Shown: positions 1 to 14,157 of the stretch, in pieces
Layout of the letters: every line of letters starts with the position of its first letter
Position numbering within the stretch: position 1 is the stretch's first letter
Notes under the pieces: generated by a model
What the model was told of the DNA's origin: nothing
Databases searched by the model: none
The model's input: the letters and a program-made list of their open reading frames with translations, nothing else
Origin: Rotaria socialis
Taxonomy: Eukaryota; Rotifera; Eurotatoria; Philodinida; Philodinidae
Reading direction: 5' to 3'
NCBI GenBank assembly: GCA_905331475.1
Contig: CAJNYU010003282.1
Location: 31,089 to 95,088, forward strand
Length of the DNA stretch: 64,000 bases
Position numbers and translations under genes: made by a program

Positions 1-230
1 TCGAATTCTTTATAATCTATCTTGAGCGCAATGCGCCCATTCTATGAAACGCTTCATTATGTAAAACATTCTAAACTGAGAATTCTTCAAAATATACCAT
101 GATAGACATATCATCTATTGTATCCTAGATGTCACCGCTAGGGAGAAAAAGTCATAGCTACTTTGTTTCTAAACTTTCCTACGAACTTAATTTTAACTTG
201 AATAACTCTTGGTTTTTTTTGTTTAATTAG

Positions 231-949
231 CTGTTGAAGACTTGTCAGATTTCAATGAATTATTTACTGCTTGTCGTCTAAATGATATTCAACGATTCGA
301 TGATCTTATCTCTCGGCTACATGCCATAAAATCAATCGATAAATCTCCATCCGTAGCCGATATACTTAACTATCAAACAGCAGGCAGTCTCGATACACTC
401 TTACATATAGCAAGTGAACGTGGACACTTGAAAATTATTCAGCGTTTATTGAAAGAAGGCGCTAATCCATCATTATCGAATCAGCGAGCAAAATATCCAT
501 ATAATTTATGTAAAAATAAAGAAACAAAAGATGTTTTTCGTTTATTTCGACATGATCATCCCGATAAATATGATTATGCACTTGGACAAATTGCGGCAAG
601 TATCAGTATGGATGAATTAGAACGACAACGCGGTGTCGAACGTGAACGTCGTCGACAAACAAAAAAACGTCGTACTGATAAACAGCGCAGTGACCAAGAA
701 AGGCAAATACGTGAACAAGAGGAGGAACAACAGCGTATTGCTTTTCTCGCTTTATCCGAGGCAGAAAAACGTACATTAGCGGTACATGTTAATTTCGAAA
801 CAAATAAACGTGATGAGCTACATTTAGGACGGTGTTGGCAATGTGCGAAAAAGATTTCCGATGAGCCATTTACATATTTTGATTATAAATTTTGTTCAAC
901 ATCATGTTTAAAAGCACACAGGACTAAATCAAAAATGGCTACTGCATGA
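231..949 (+). CDS. ANKZF1: ANKZF1/Vms1-like protein, C-terminal exon (5' end outside window)
   Basis: Last coding exon of a gene that begins left of the window. The exon follows a splice acceptor (TTTAATTAG ending at 230) and opens in mid-codon, so no start codon is expected here. About 236 residues are visible: one or two ankyrin repeats (TLLHIASERGHLKIIQRLL), then a charged Arg/Glu/Gln-rich helix of the VCP-interacting type, then a C-terminal zinc-binding motif with paired cysteines (CWQCAKK...FCSTSCLKAH). This order matches the C-terminus of ANKZF1 (yeast Vms1), a peptidyl-tRNA hydrolase that works with VCP/p97 in ribosome-associated quality control. The catalytic VLRF1 domain would lie upstream and cannot be checked. 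A candidate AATAAA lies near 1036. Bases 1-230 look non-coding, probably intron. The family call rests on motif order recalled from the family, not on an alignment. Confidence 0.75.
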
Positions 950-1659
950 ATGATTGATGTGATTGTTTGTTTTTTCAATTTTTTTTCCGAAATATTTTTC
1001 TATAAAAACAAAAAACCATAGAATATATTAGGATGAATAAACAAATAAAAAGTTAAGTTTTACGAATAACGTTGTATGTTCTATCAGCGATTTTCGATTA
1101 AATGTTACAATCAATTAACAATTTTTTTTTTGAGTACGAAATTCGAATTACCTCACGTACAACATACTCTAAATCATAAATACACAGAAGCTGCTAACTA
1201 AAATAATTTTGTTCGTTATGAAAATCAAAAATTTTAAATGCACCTATAAAATATCATCAATACGATAATCGCTTCGCTCGTTTTCCATCAGTTCGTATGA
1301 AGACCACATGGATCAAATGTTTTATTCTTAATAAATTAGTTTTCTTTTTTGTTTTCAACTTTTATTTACATTTCGATACAACAACAGAAAAAAATAAGCA
1401 AGCACAAATAGATACAAAACTGGCATCATAAAAACGAAAGAAATAAATCAAACGACTATAGTTCGTTGTTCTTCTCATGCATAGGACCTTGTTCATTTAT
1501 TTGTGGAAAAACAAATTTCCACCTTATATTTTGTTCTTTGTTACAAAAAAAACACACACACACAACGAAAAAACACATTGACAATGACTAGTACAACTTT
1601 TTTCTTTTCATTATAATAAAAGCAAATAAACAATATACAAACAAAAACAAACATCCATC
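950..1659. other. Convergent 3' intergenic region
   Basis: AT-rich spacer between the 3' ends of the ANKZF1-like gene (+) and SMC6 (-). It holds AATAAA-type signals for the left gene near 1036 and short A/CA runs near 1545-1565. I see no coding sequence or RNA gene. Confidence 0.6.
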
Positions 1660-4600
1660 TCATTCTAATGAACGTTTTGGTGTTGGCATACAAAAAACAG
1701 GCACATTCAATCGTTTCCATAATGTAGAATCAATTGCTTGCGGAGTAAATATTACATGTTGAGATGATGAATAGTACTGAGTATTTTCATATAGATGTTC
1801 CAGGCATGAATTGCGTTTTTCATTGTCCTAAAAACAAAAAGAAATGTTAGTTTAGCACAGGTTTGAATTCAGACACGAACAATTGAGATTTATATGGCTT
1901 CCATTTGTATAACTCAAACATAGTTCATACTATTCAATTTCTTCTATAATGGAACTGAAAACATTCAAAAGAACTGCTAAGAGCAAAACATGACTAATCT
2001 GAATATGATTAAGATTATTCCGAAGCGTTTCCTGCATGCAGATAATTATTAATGAAAGTTATTCAGTTCCAATAGTTTTTAGGTAGCGGTGATGCAATGT
2101 TTGACTGATAAGACAGTCAACTTAAAGTTATAAAAAAACAATATTTACCATATAAATATCGATTTCATCAAGTAATCTAAATGGTTGATAAATCGATCCC
2201 CAAAGTGCAATTAAAAAACAAAATGTTGATATTGATCGTTCGCCACCGGAAAATGACGAAGCACTACGTTTATTCTTTTTTATCTAGTAGGATAATAAAA
2301 ATATTAGATAAATAATAGATTTCTCTTTGTTTCCAAATAATTTCAACATACAGATATTTCCAGTTCCTCTTTTTTGTGATCAATTTTAATATCACAATCA
2401 TCAAATCGATATTTTCCCATTAAATCTTTAAATTTATGTCGAAGTAAATATTGATGTTCATCAGCTATTTGACCGAAACGTTCTTTACGTTTATTCACAA
2501 ATTTTTCTAAACTCTAAAACAGAAATAATTATTAAAATTTTTGCTTTTGCTACTATTAAGAACAGATATTTACTTGAACTTGTCGAAAGCATCGTTCATA
2601 AAGCCTTTTAAATTCTTGTGCAGCAAGACGTTTTGCTCTGAATTCGTCGATGATTTGTTGACGCTTCTCAATACTAATATCGAAACAATAAAGGTTACAA
2701 AAAAAAAGTCAAGCGGAGATAAAAATTCTACTAACGTGTCTTCGTTTGACATAAGAAAATGATTTATTACATCCAGTTCTTGTTGAATATCACGAACAGA
2801 ACGATCGGTTGTTTTTGATGTTTTTAGTTTCTAGAAAAAGAAAGCAAAAAGATATTTGAATGAAAAAACCCAAAAAAGAAACGTTTTTATCGTATTTTAC
2901 TTTAGGCTTATTTCTATTTAATTCATTTAATTGTTCCTGATATTTTGCAATATCTTCATCGAATTGTGAACATTTTTTGATGAATTTTGGTATTTGTTGT
3001 TGAATTTGTTGACGTTCGGCTATTTCATTATTAATTTTTTCTGTTAGAATAGCAGATTCACTAGTTTTCGAATCGAATTTTTTCTCTATATTTTCAAGAT
3101 TTCGTTTTACATCCTCAAGACGTTGATGTTCAACTTCCATTTTTTCCTTCGCTTCTTCGAAGTTTTTCGTTGCTGCATGGTGAACAACATCACATTCTTT
3201 TAATTTTTGTTGTAATTCATCGAGTGAGTAATCGTACGCCGTCGGCATTGTAGAATTTAAACGGTCAAGTTGCTAAAAGAAAACAAAATGGTGACAACGA
3301 GATGATACTTCATGGAATTTCCATGTTAGATGAACGCTCGAAAGGTAGAATAAAGCAAAACTACGGCTTGAAGATTGCATCAACTAAAAGAACTACAACT
3401 ATTTATGTATCCCTAAGAAATATCTCGCTATCTAGGAGAAAACAACGAATTTTAAAATTACTTGTAGTCTGAACTATCGTATATTTTTAATAAACTGAGA
3501 ATAATATTGAAAGAGAACAGTATGAGAAAAGATAATTTCTTATTGGACTCGAAAACTATATCGTAACAATTCAATTAAGATCATTGAAGCCTAGGGATAC
3601 GGATCTGATTCTCATTTCGTTTATGACTCATCAAACTTATTGACGTAATTCATAAATATAGTGCATTGAATGAAAGTGAAAATGTTGTTTGAAGCATAAA
3701 AGTGATACCAAGTTTATTTCCAAGCTGTTATCGATTCCAAAAAAATCCATATGTGTAATCGCACATGAATCAGACAACGTGTTAGAGGTTATTGTTACGA
3801 AAAACATGTCAAGTGCGACAAAAACAACAACAACAAACGTGCAACTCACATTTATACATCATATTAAACTTACACTTTATCAACAAATCTTACTGACAGG
3901 AATCCTAAATATACACTTATGCATCGTTATGAAAGAACTACTAAATGATCTATTGTACTTGAAACATTTTTATATTTTCATAAACAAATATGACAACAAA
4001 TTACCTGATTTAATTCAATTATTTTCTTGTTATTTTCATTAATCATGTTTTTTATTTTATCAAGATTGTCTTTTGTTGTTTGTCGAATAGTTTTCAATTC
4101 ATTCATTGATAAATTCGTTTGTTTAATTTGGTCATGCAACCGTTTTATATCGGTATTTAATTCCTCGATTGATAATGCTTGAGTACTATTCGATGTAAAA
4201 TAACGTGCGGGTTGTCTATCATTGGTATAAATTCTAAATGCCTTATCTAATTTGATATTTGAACCATCATATGTTAATGCTTCACCGACTTGTTTAACTT
4301 TTCCATAAATTCTATCCCAACGTAATACTCCACTTTGCCGAATGCGTGTTGCTTCTTGTAAATCTTTAATTAAAATTGTTGCTTCGATTTGTTTATGATC
4401 AATCAATACACATGCTACAGTGATATTATCGATTTTTAAAACTTGATAAACAGATAAAAGATTGGCACGTTGTACACGTTCTAATGTTCCAGATACGTCA
4501 GGAAGTTCTTCTGAAAATCTCTTAACAATTATGGTTGGACGGTAACCTCGACAATACTTTGAAAATAATTCAAGTAGAATATGTTCATCATGATTGTCGG

Positions 4601-7600
4601 TGCAAATAAATGAAGACATGCTTGCAGCTAAATGTTTTTCGACAGCATATGACCAGCGTGGCTCAATACAACGTATATGTCGACCGATGGGTCCAATAGG
4701 TTTCTTATGATAACGAGTATCTCGTTCAATGGCTTTTAAACATTCTGGTACCCATGCACCATAGATATTGGTTTTATCCGTTTCGATTTTTTTCAATTCA
4801 TCAATATCATTTTGTTTTTGTTTTAGCTCATTTTGGATGCAATTAATAGTTGATTGATTCTTACGAATATTATCATCATTGATGTTTAAATCATCGGTCA
4901 ACGATTCCATGGTTTTATTCCATTCAGTACTCTGCCGTTTACGATTTTGAATTTCTTCATTTAGATTAACACGTTGTTCTTCGCTGATATTTGATTGTCG
5001 GTTTATCGCTTCGAATTCATCCTAAGTACAGAAAATAAATAGGATTTTTTTTTATTAAGGAAATTTTAAGCATAAAATAAGAAGTTTACCCACAAATCTA
5101 AATCGAAATTACGATCGGTTTTGAATTTTACTTACTAATACACAATCCAATGATAAAGTAGCTAATAATAGAGTATGAAATCTTATGTCTCTCAAGAAGA
5201 TTCAATCTAAGTCGGGGTTAATACAATTAATTTATTATATTGTTTTTCATCTTTTAAATACTACTCGATGTCATCAATGGCCAATATGTGATATACACTA
5301 TTGAGTAGAGTTGTTCAAACTAAGTCAACACATATCAGTCTAGACAGTGTCTATCGTGCAAAATCTGATCAGGATTGAGAGATTATTGCTGCTAAGATAA
5401 TGCATTAGTGAGATACTTTTGCGCCTCCATCTCATCGGTAAGAAACTTCAAAAAACAAATGAGCTCTGAAATTTTCTACTGAGATACATCTTAAATAGAA
5501 TAACTTTGATATTTCACCTTGATTTTTCTTTGAAGATGGTGATTCTAAATAGTTATCTAGTACGATAATCATAAATTTCGCAAAAATTATCGCCCACGAG
5601 TTCATTGCACTGCATAAACGTCTTCAATATTGAATAACTTACAATATATTTTTTTAAACGGATTCGACCTTGTTCATTGTCTTTTAATGTTTCATGATGT
5701 TTTTCACATTCACGTGACAGACGATAAATCATTAGTTTCATTTCTTTTTGGTCTTTGGCAAAATGAAGTTTTAATTCACGTAAACCACTTCTACCGTTTA
5801 AATCTTTTTCAAGATCAGATTTTTCACCTGCAAGAGTTTCTATTTGTTGATCAAAATAACGAATTTGATTCTACAAAGAACAAGCACGTATAATATACAA
5901 CAAAATAAAGATATTTAATTACGGTTGCTTCGATTATTCTTGCTTCTATTATATCTTTACTTTTTTGTGTTTGATCTAATTCACTTTGTAGTTTAACTAA
6001 TTCCTAGATTGAAAACGAAAAAAATAGCAACATTTATTCTCAAGTTTACTTTGTTGAATTCTATACTTGTTGTGTCTCCATTCCACGAGCTAAAATAAGT
6101 TCAGCTTCTAGTTCATGCTGTTTTTTGTCTTGCTCACGTCTAATATTTATTTTCTTCACGTCTCTTTCTAACAATTCAATAGTTCGTAGCATGACTTCAT
6201 GTCTCTAAAAAACAAAGAAAAATGATTCTTAGAAGAATGAATTCAGTGCAGTCAATAGATTTGTTACATCTTTCATATTATTTATTCGTTGATAAATCGA
6301 TTGTACAGTATATACGGCTGCTTCGTACGCTTGTTTTATTTGATCCAATTGAGAGACTTTCATATAGAACTAGAAATTAAAAAAAAAAAGAGGAAATTCA
6401 GTATAGTATGAGACGAAACACAATATAATCAATCAATTCAGATAGTTAGTTTTAATCACAAGTTTGTCTGAAATGACGATTACTCTAAATTGTTTACGGA
6501 ACACTGTGATATTTAATAAGTTCCTTTATGTAAACATCCTTCGAATTATCTGATCATTAGGTAATCTGTTTCTTCTTTCAAATAACTTATTAATATTCAC
6601 ACAATTTACTATTAGTATAGAAACAATCAGAGAATCTTTTTATTGTTATCGTTAAAATATACACAATTCAACAATCTACTTATTTTTATGCATTTTAAAG
6701 CATGACTCAAAGCGCATAACATCATGTAAGTCTCTTTCTGTACGTGATTGATAGGACATATTCTGTTTGCATGACGTTACCATAGTGTGTTATTACGAGC
6801 GTCATTAAAAATAAAGTTTTGCTGCTTTCTACAAGAATAAAAGGTGTTAGTCTTCTATACTGAAAAATTTAATTAGTCCAGAAGAAATGACTTTTCCCTA
6901 CAAAATCCAACGCTTTCTCTCGAAGATTTTACTTCGCATATTGAGAACTGATATGTTTTTAATAAAAATAAAATAGGAAAAGATTGCTTATCACACAGTT
7001 GATATTAATATCTCTTTGATCAATTAGATTCATATAAATAACTTACTTGATATTTCTTCTGAGGATCGCTGTGCAATAGAAAGGTTTTTGCAATTTCTTG
7101 ATGCAAAACACATAATGGATTTTCCGGTGATATAGACAATGCTTGGTTTATTTCGTCTATAGTTTCTTTACGAGTACTTATTACTTGACGATTTTCTCCT
7201 GGAAATAATGTTTAATTTTGTTAATATTTCATATGCGAAAAAGAATTTATTTACCCAAAATTTTGTAACTTGATTGCTTAGCGCCAATTCTTCGTATAAT
7301 ATGAATATTTTTTCCGTAAATTTCAGGTTTATATGCTTCTGCTCCTTCATTTGCCAATGTAACTGATAACTCCGCGTGACTAAATTTAAAATTATAAATG
7401 AAAATTATAATTCAACAGAATTTTCTCACGTGTCGCCCTTGCGAATAAACGATTGAACATTTGTTGTTCGACCTGTCGTTCTTGCTTGAGCACCCAAACA
7501 TAGACAAATTGCATTTGCTATTGTTGATTTTCCTTTAAAAAAACGATTTTGTTTCTTTTCTAAATCAAGACAATAAATGATTCGCCTATTTTACCTGAGC

Positions 7601-7832
7601 CATTAGCACCAGTAACAATTTGCATGGAAGTTGGATGGAATTCAATAGAAAAATTTTTATGGCACATAAAATTAAGCATATGAAGTTCTTTGATTTGACC
7701 AATCGTATATGGCTTTTTGCCATTCGAATTGTCTACTGATTTCGATTTTTTACTTTGAACCGCTGAATTTGAAATAATTTCATTATTATTTAAATCTGAT
7801 GTTGATTGATGAGGTCGTTTCAAGTTACTCAT
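1660..7832 (-). CDS. SMC6: SMC6, Smc5/6 complex ATPase subunit (15 exons, complete)
   Basis: Exons (minus strand, high to low): 7595-7832, 7430-7532, 7255-7379, 7047-7198, 6268-6369, 6067-6204, 5923-6003, 5643-5870, 4005-5021, 2901-3272, 2736-2830, 2574-2673, 2352-2513, 2149-2283, 1660-1827. They sum to 3,216 nt (1,071 codons plus stop) with every junction GT-AG and in phase. Walker A GANGSGKST lies at residues 75-83, a long coiled coil follows, the hinge (YGAWVP onward) is at about 476-655, then the second coiled coil, the ABC signature FSGGERS at about 982 and Walker [10 protein letters not shown] at about 1008. With SMC5 and the Nse subunits, SMC6 entraps DNA and acts in recombination repair and replication-fork stability in the nucleus. 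Length matches the animal family. Three introns are unusually long for this gene (about 730, 620 and 680 nt). No lesion seen. Confidence 0.95.
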
Positions 7833-9813
7833 CTTCTAAATGAGATAAACAAAATTAAATCGTTTTCTACACAAATAAATCATGCGCATCTTCAAATACA
7901 CAAATTTATAAATGATTAGAGATCTGTTAAAGGTTTTTACGAAAACCAATCAACTTTGATTATGAAGAATATGTTACTCGATATTTGTCTTCAATTGAGA
8001 CAATATCTTGCGAACTCAATAGAAGTTGTCTATACTTTTGCCTTGCTATTCGTGATTAAACACAAAATACATGTCTTTGACATCGCACGATGTTAGCAAT
8101 ACAGTCCTTTCATTAAATGCCTTTTCAATATATACAATCAGTAGCTTTTATATTATGCGTGAAGGAGACACAGGACTCGCTAGGTATCATCCTGCAAAAA
8201 AAGGCTTAAAAAACTCAGCGTTATACCTAAACTATTGTTTAGAAAACGTTCACCTAAAACAATATTTCAAGTATATTTTCAATGTACACGATTTTCTCAC
8301 ATGACCAGATCCGAGCCGATCACTGATAATTAGGATATTAGAAAAGTCAAATATGATATATGCACGTCAATCTTGTTCATCATCTTTTGTTATAATAGAA
8401 TAGAACGAATCTGCTGCATGACTTTCACTTGATAAGCACATATTTCAAATTTCAATTATCATAAATAGGTAAAATAGAAATAGTTGACAAGAAATAGAGA
8501 AATCCAGTTTTCAAGAAAAGATACATCAGGCAATATAAATATCGACTCAAGACCATTTTGTTGTCGAGTGTACTTGATATTTTATTCATGTTTGTGAAAA
8601 TAGATGAGATCAGTTTGATTATAAAGCGATTCAAATTAATATCATGTAAAACTGGTCCTCCCACCAGGCACTTATATGACATGTGATGAATGAGTCTCAA
8701 AACAACGAACATAACTCAGGCTTATCTCTACTTTTTGTTTTTGTTTCATTTTGTTTCAGGTGACGTTGATAATAAAGAAAGTACGAATTGTTTGTTTTCT
8801 AGTACAAGCATATGTGAGCATGGTTTTTGTTTATTCGATAGATGAAAAGTTTGATGAGAATCATTACGGAGCAGTTGCACTAGGTTTTCATATCAGTGAA
8901 TCCGAACAACATGGACTATCGGTTATCTGCATGAATAATTCTAAAATATACGCGCAATCTATTAAAAAAGTGTTTACCTGAGAATAACGAGCATCGATAT
9001 TAGTTTATGAACTAGAAGTTGATTTATGCATGATCGAAACTGCTGATTGTACAAATGAAAGGATAGACACCTTACCGCTCATATATCAATTTTCCCAAAA
9101 GCATATTGATTGGCTTATTAGAATGACTGGCTCTTCCTAATCGATCGCAGATGTCAGTAGTAATAGGGCTTTTCTTTTTCAGTTGAATTATAATGGAGTT
9201 GAAAAGCTTCAAATATTCAAAGTTCTGTTATAGATTCAAAGAGTTACATTTCAAAAAGCAGAAAATCATGAAGTTTTTGTTTCTATCAAAACAAGAGAAT
9301 AATCAAAAAACAAATTCCTATAGAGAAAAATATGCAGATTTCTAATTGCATCAAGTACCGACTCCGAGAGGTAACGAAATTTCGCTGTACACAAGATGTT
9401 AGGCGTTTCTCTTGTTGATTCCTCTGATTTTCATTAAACAGTAGAAACCCTTTGTTTATAATGAACCTGTTGTTTTCTAAGTTTAGCAGTCATCATTTTT
9501 TTGGATTCTAAACGAAATCTTGTTTGCCATCTTCTTGAATTCATTCATCTAAATTCTATTTTTGAGTTAAAATGTTATTGAAACAAATATCCTTTTCAAC
9601 TCATTCATACATAATCACGCAAAAGAGTCTCGAGCATGTATTATCTGACATCTATACTAGTATACCATCGATTGGATGATAGACTCATAATTGACGCGAA
9701 CGAACGGACAATGCCTTTGTGTTTCAAGGAAGAAAGAAAGAAACGAATTTGTCTATTGATATTGACATTTTCAACTGTAACATTTTCCAAATCTTGTTTT
9801 TGCAAATTCTACT
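7833..9813. other. Intergenic region, divergent promoters of SMC6 and the next gene
   Basis: About 2 kb of AT-rich sequence between divergently transcribed genes. Short open frames occur on both strands, but none has coding character, splice context or family similarity. Promoters of both neighbours should lie here; no specific element can be named. Confidence 0.5.
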
Positions 9814-12328
9814 ATGTTTACTTCAATTAATTGCACTATATTTGATATACCATTAACGTGGGATCGAACACGCTTCGAAGCTTCACGGAATAAATGTCGA
9901 CAAGCACGACGACTGGTAGAAGCCAGTATAAATGGTAATAGAAATACAGAAAAAATGACCATTATCCTTTCATAATAATAGAAATTTTCATTTCTTTATT
10001 TAGCACAATTAAATAAACAATTACGAGAAGTTTTTTTTCAAAAAATTGACATTGAGAAAGATATTCATGAAAGTCAAGAACGCTTAATCAATCAAGAAAA
10101 GAAAGTTCGTGCATTATATAATTTGACTGATGTAGCATCGGAATCATTAGATGATTATTTCGATAAGGTAATATTTTGTTCGTTGTATTGTCTAATTTTC
10201 GAATATCTTTTCAAACAATAGCGTATGGAAAATGTTCGTGTTGCTATACAAGAACATTGTAATGCTATTCAATTAATTCTCTGTGAAGAAAATGAACATT
10301 GGAAAGAAATTCATAATGCCATCGATCAGTATGTTCTAAGGATTGTTTTTTGAAAAAGTTCATTTGAAAAGTTGCATTTCTTCATAGAAATTTGATTACA
10401 TCCGAGGATATTCATCGAAATGATAAGATACAACAAGAAATACTATTAGCAAATATTCATACTATAAACGAAGCTGATGAAGACGAAGAACATACATCAC
10501 AATTATTAGTAAGTCATTCCAACTGAATGTAAATTATTTCTATTTTCTATTTAATAGAATAATAAAACGGTTACACCACTTTTAACACAAATGATTCGAA
10601 GTATGTGATTGAAAAATTTATTAATTCTCTAAGCATTTTTTATTCTTTATAGAATCTCGACTACAATCAAATCGTGCTTCGATAATCGAACCTAGTCCTC
10701 GTATATCAACTCAAAACTTGATTCGAAGCAAAGAAGAACGATTTAGCGTTATAATACCATTGATGTCTGCTCGTCGAACACTTCCAGTTATTGATACAAC
10801 ATTCGTCGTCAAAATTGAACAATCAACAATGACAGAACCGAATGATTCATATCACGATGAAGTTGCGCCAAATGATTCATATCATGATGAAGTTGTTCCC
10901 ATTGAATCTATACCTACAAACGATGTTGAAATGGCACCAAGTTATTCACAACCAAAACCACCAGCTCATCTATATTTTTCACCAACATTCCTTCAAGATA
11001 ATGAAGAACTAGAATTGTTACAGCCTGTTCTTTCAACTATTGATCAAAACCAAACAAGTAATTTGAATGAAATAATAATAGAACTTGCGGGTTGATTAGA
11101 GCTTCAACAAATCTCTTTGACTATTATATGTTTTTATCATCGAAAGAAGAGTGATATTGATTGTTTCTTAATAATAAGTCAGTTTATACGCTTTATCTTC
11201 ATCATTTGGAAAACGATATGAATCAATACTAATTTTCACTTCTCACCAAAAATTAGACTATTTAGAATAGGATCTCTTTAAATTGCTAAGGAATCAAATC
11301 TGACATGCAATTTTCTCTGCCTACAAAGCAGCAATGTATTTGATATATTTTATAATTTAGACATCGAAAAACCTAAAAACATACTTCGTCGATTCGGTCA
11401 AACATTTTTACTTGATAATATGAGAACCGAAGAAGTTGAAGAAAGTGAAGATCAAGAAAATTTACGACCAAAAATTAGTGAGGAAATACCTATGATTATT
11501 GTTTCAAAGCAACCAATACCAATACAACAACAACCTATGGAAGAATCTTATCAAGTAGAAGAATCTCATGACGTGGAAGACTCTTATCATGCCGAAACAC
11601 CTGTGCATCAGTAAAATATTACTTTTCGTTAATAAAACAATTTTATTCTGCGTTTATAGGAAATCCATGGTTTACGCAAAACGACAAACGCGTGTTAAGC
11701 GAACTAAAGTTGTACCGATAGTAGAACCAGTTCAAGTGACACGACGTATAATACGAAAACAACCGGCGCAAGTTGATACAAAGCAACGACGAGGTCGAAA
11801 ACGTAAACAATCAATATCTGATGATACAAATAATAATACCGTTGCTTTATGTAAGAAGAAAACTATTGGATCCCCACCAAAACCAAAAACCAATACAAGA
11901 AAAACAAGAGCAAAGAAAATAAAAGGTTTATTTCTGTTATTTCACAAAAACAAAACTGTTAATTTTTATTTCATTAGAAGCTCCTATTCGAGAGCCATCA
12001 CCGTTACCCGTCATCGATCGATCAAAACATTATTCTACACGATTTTCAACACGTAAAATTAGATTTCCTGTTTTTTTTTCTTGTAATTTAACAATCATAA
12101 CTTCTAGGCTCTCATCGATTCAATAATGTGACTCTATCGACGACTCAAATAGTTGCTGATGAAAAGAAGAAATCGACTCGACTCCGTACCAAATCTATGG
12201 TACGAAGTCGTAACCGCGATGTCGATGGAGACGATCGAACAATCTTATCAACTGGTACGAATAAGAGTAAAACTCAACCAAAAACACGTGCTAAATCAAT
12301 GATGGTCACAAGAAATCGAAGAAAATAA
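9814..12328 (+). CDS. Unrecognised 590-residue coiled-coil, basic-tail protein (10 exons)
   Basis: Exons: 9814-9934, 10004-10167, 10222-10328, 10388-10508, 10558-10600, 10653-11057, 11361-11610, 11660-11925, 11978-12052, 12108-12328. Together they make 1,773 nt (590 codons plus stop) with all junctions GT-AG and in phase, which is the main reason to call one gene. The start is the ATG at 9814. The N-terminal third is helical and charged, likely coiled coil. The middle is Ser/Pro/Asp/Glu-rich with a tandem NDSYHDEV repeat, and it contains an Arg-rich segment ending ILRRFGQTF. The last 150 residues are strongly basic (RGRKRKQS, RLRTKSMVRSRNR), suggesting a nuclear or chromatin-binding protein. 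AATAAA lies at 12355, 27 nt after the stop. I recognise no family. The layout recalls centromere or chromosome-passenger proteins, but that is only an impression. The 303-nt intron 11058-11360 is the least certain junction. Confidence 0.75.
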
Positions 12329-12517
12329 CAAATGTTTATGATTTCGAATTTGTAAATAAAGCATGTAGAGTCTGTATATTTTTTGTATGAAAATAACAAA
12401 TTATGATTCAATTAATAAATGTGCTCTAATCCCATTTTGAAAATGTCTCATGGCAAAAACATTTCAATTCCTTGTAAAAGGTTCTTTTCATTCATTTGTC
12501 ATAATTAATATCATACA

Positions 12518-13178
12518 ATGGGTAGTGAAAGTATCAAACCACCAGCGTACTATTATCCAAGATCTCCACTGAGGCCAATTTTAAAGAGACAAGCGTCCTA
12601 TCCAAATTCTTCCGCACCCATACAGACAGGTTATCCTGAAAATATAACTAATCAGCCTTTAGAACCTACTCAAAACGCTATTCCACAGGTATATACTTCC
12701 CAAACACAAGTGGAAGAGGTAAGGGAGTCTTGTGCAACGACGGATTTAATATTGACTGTATTATTATATTTGAGTATCGACCAGAAAATTCTTCACCAAC
12801 CCATAAGTATCATAGCCATCACCATCATAATAATTCTATTCATGTTCATCATCATCCACCACCACAGCTTCCAATTCCTTCAGACCGTGCAACACAAACA
12901 AATCCTTCTGTATTCTTTAGAGCCGATGACTCATTGCAAATATCCAACGCGGCTGTAAATGATGGTCGTTCGACTCCTGTTATTCTTAGAGAAAACTGGG
13001 AGTCCAGTTTACAAAAACAATGCGAGTCACTCCTTCATTCCTTCGAGATAGTTCCTGTTCATTTGATGACGATGATTTTTCAAGTACAAACCCGCCACCT
13101 GCCACTTTAGCTCAAAAATCTACACCTTCTACTACAGTTCAACAATACCCGTCTACTGGTGCGAATAAAAACCATTAA
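12518..13178 (+). CDS. Low-complexity His/Pro/Ser-rich protein with a reading-frame conflict
   Basis: The start ATG at 12518 gives MGSESIKPP. Exon 1 ends at 12718 (GAG|GTAAGG) or, alternatively, at 12687 (CAG|GTATAT); both are phase 0. Exon 2 begins at 12775 and contains a His-rich run (HSHHHHNN...HVHHHPPP). The frame then stops at 13110. A second frame starting around 13020-13050 runs without a stop to 13178 and reads as a natural disordered tail (DSSCSFDDDDFSS ... GANKNH), so a single-base indel or sequencing error near 13000-13050 is likely. No family recognised. The composition (Pro, Ser, His, Thr) indicates an intrinsically disordered protein. It sits just upstream of another short disordered-protein gene on the same strand. 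It could be a decaying gene. Confidence 0.45.
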
Positions 13179-14157
13179 TCTTTATCTTGGCTTTTTGTTG
13201 GCACATCAACAAATATATATGTATCAACGAAAAGTCATCAATATAATACGACATGCAAAAGTTGCTATGAATCTAAGAGACAATATAATAAGAACAGCTC
13301 CGAAGTACTTATTTAATTTATTTGTAAAATATATTTAACTTCATTGTTGAAATACTTACACACATAATCATGTAAATACATTGAATTCATGATGATAACG
13401 AGTTTTCAAATCGATTTATTTTTTCTTGATTTAATCAATTCATACATGTATTGTGAAAATAATGCTGACGATATTTCGAATAAATCGCCGAACGATACTA
13501 ACGCACACGGAATTTGCGATTAATCGTAAATTAATAGCTTTCCAACACTCACATTTCTATTTCAAATAGATGCAATTAAATGAAAGTGCCACCGATAAGT
13601 ATGCGTATAAAAAGAAGAACATTCGGTGGTAAATGTGGGATGAATTATGGGCACGTTAAAATATCATCACAATTAATCAATCCTAATAAATTTGTAATAA
13701 ATAAATAAATTCCGAAAAAATCTTGTTAGTCTCTGTATTTAGTCAACCTCATTAAGCAATAGTTAGCATACTTTCTGCGCTCACAGCTTTCGATCTTCAA
13801 TCTCTGTATTTGTTTTTTGTTCTATTTCTCTATGTTGATTTGGAGATGTAATTGAAATGATTGTCCTATAGTTCTTCTTTTCTTTGATGTCATGTGTTTT
13901 TTCATATGTTCTTTCATAGTGTAGCATAGCGCAATCAAGTGTTACTATTAAAAAAAGAAAGAAACAAGCTTTGAAAATAATAATAAAACAGAATATCGTC
14001 CGAAGATATATATTTAACATAAAGTATGTTGTCTGGGTGAATGTTTGCGTGGAAAAAATAAAATAAATTTCTTATAATCCCATTTTGACCACGTGTTTTT
14101 AAATTCAACAGAATTTAACTTGTTTCATTCGAGCATTTGATTGAAAAATACTCAGTA
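13179..14157. other. Intergenic region
   Basis: AT-rich spacer between two short plus-strand genes. An open frame on the minus strand (about 13781-14020) is Tyr/Phe/Lys-rich without splice or family support. Nothing else is supported. Confidence 0.5.

Noticed and set aside
8071-8981. Short open frames between SMC6 and the 590-residue gene
   Set aside because: No splice context, family similarity or coding-like composition; consistent with chance frames in AT-rich DNA.
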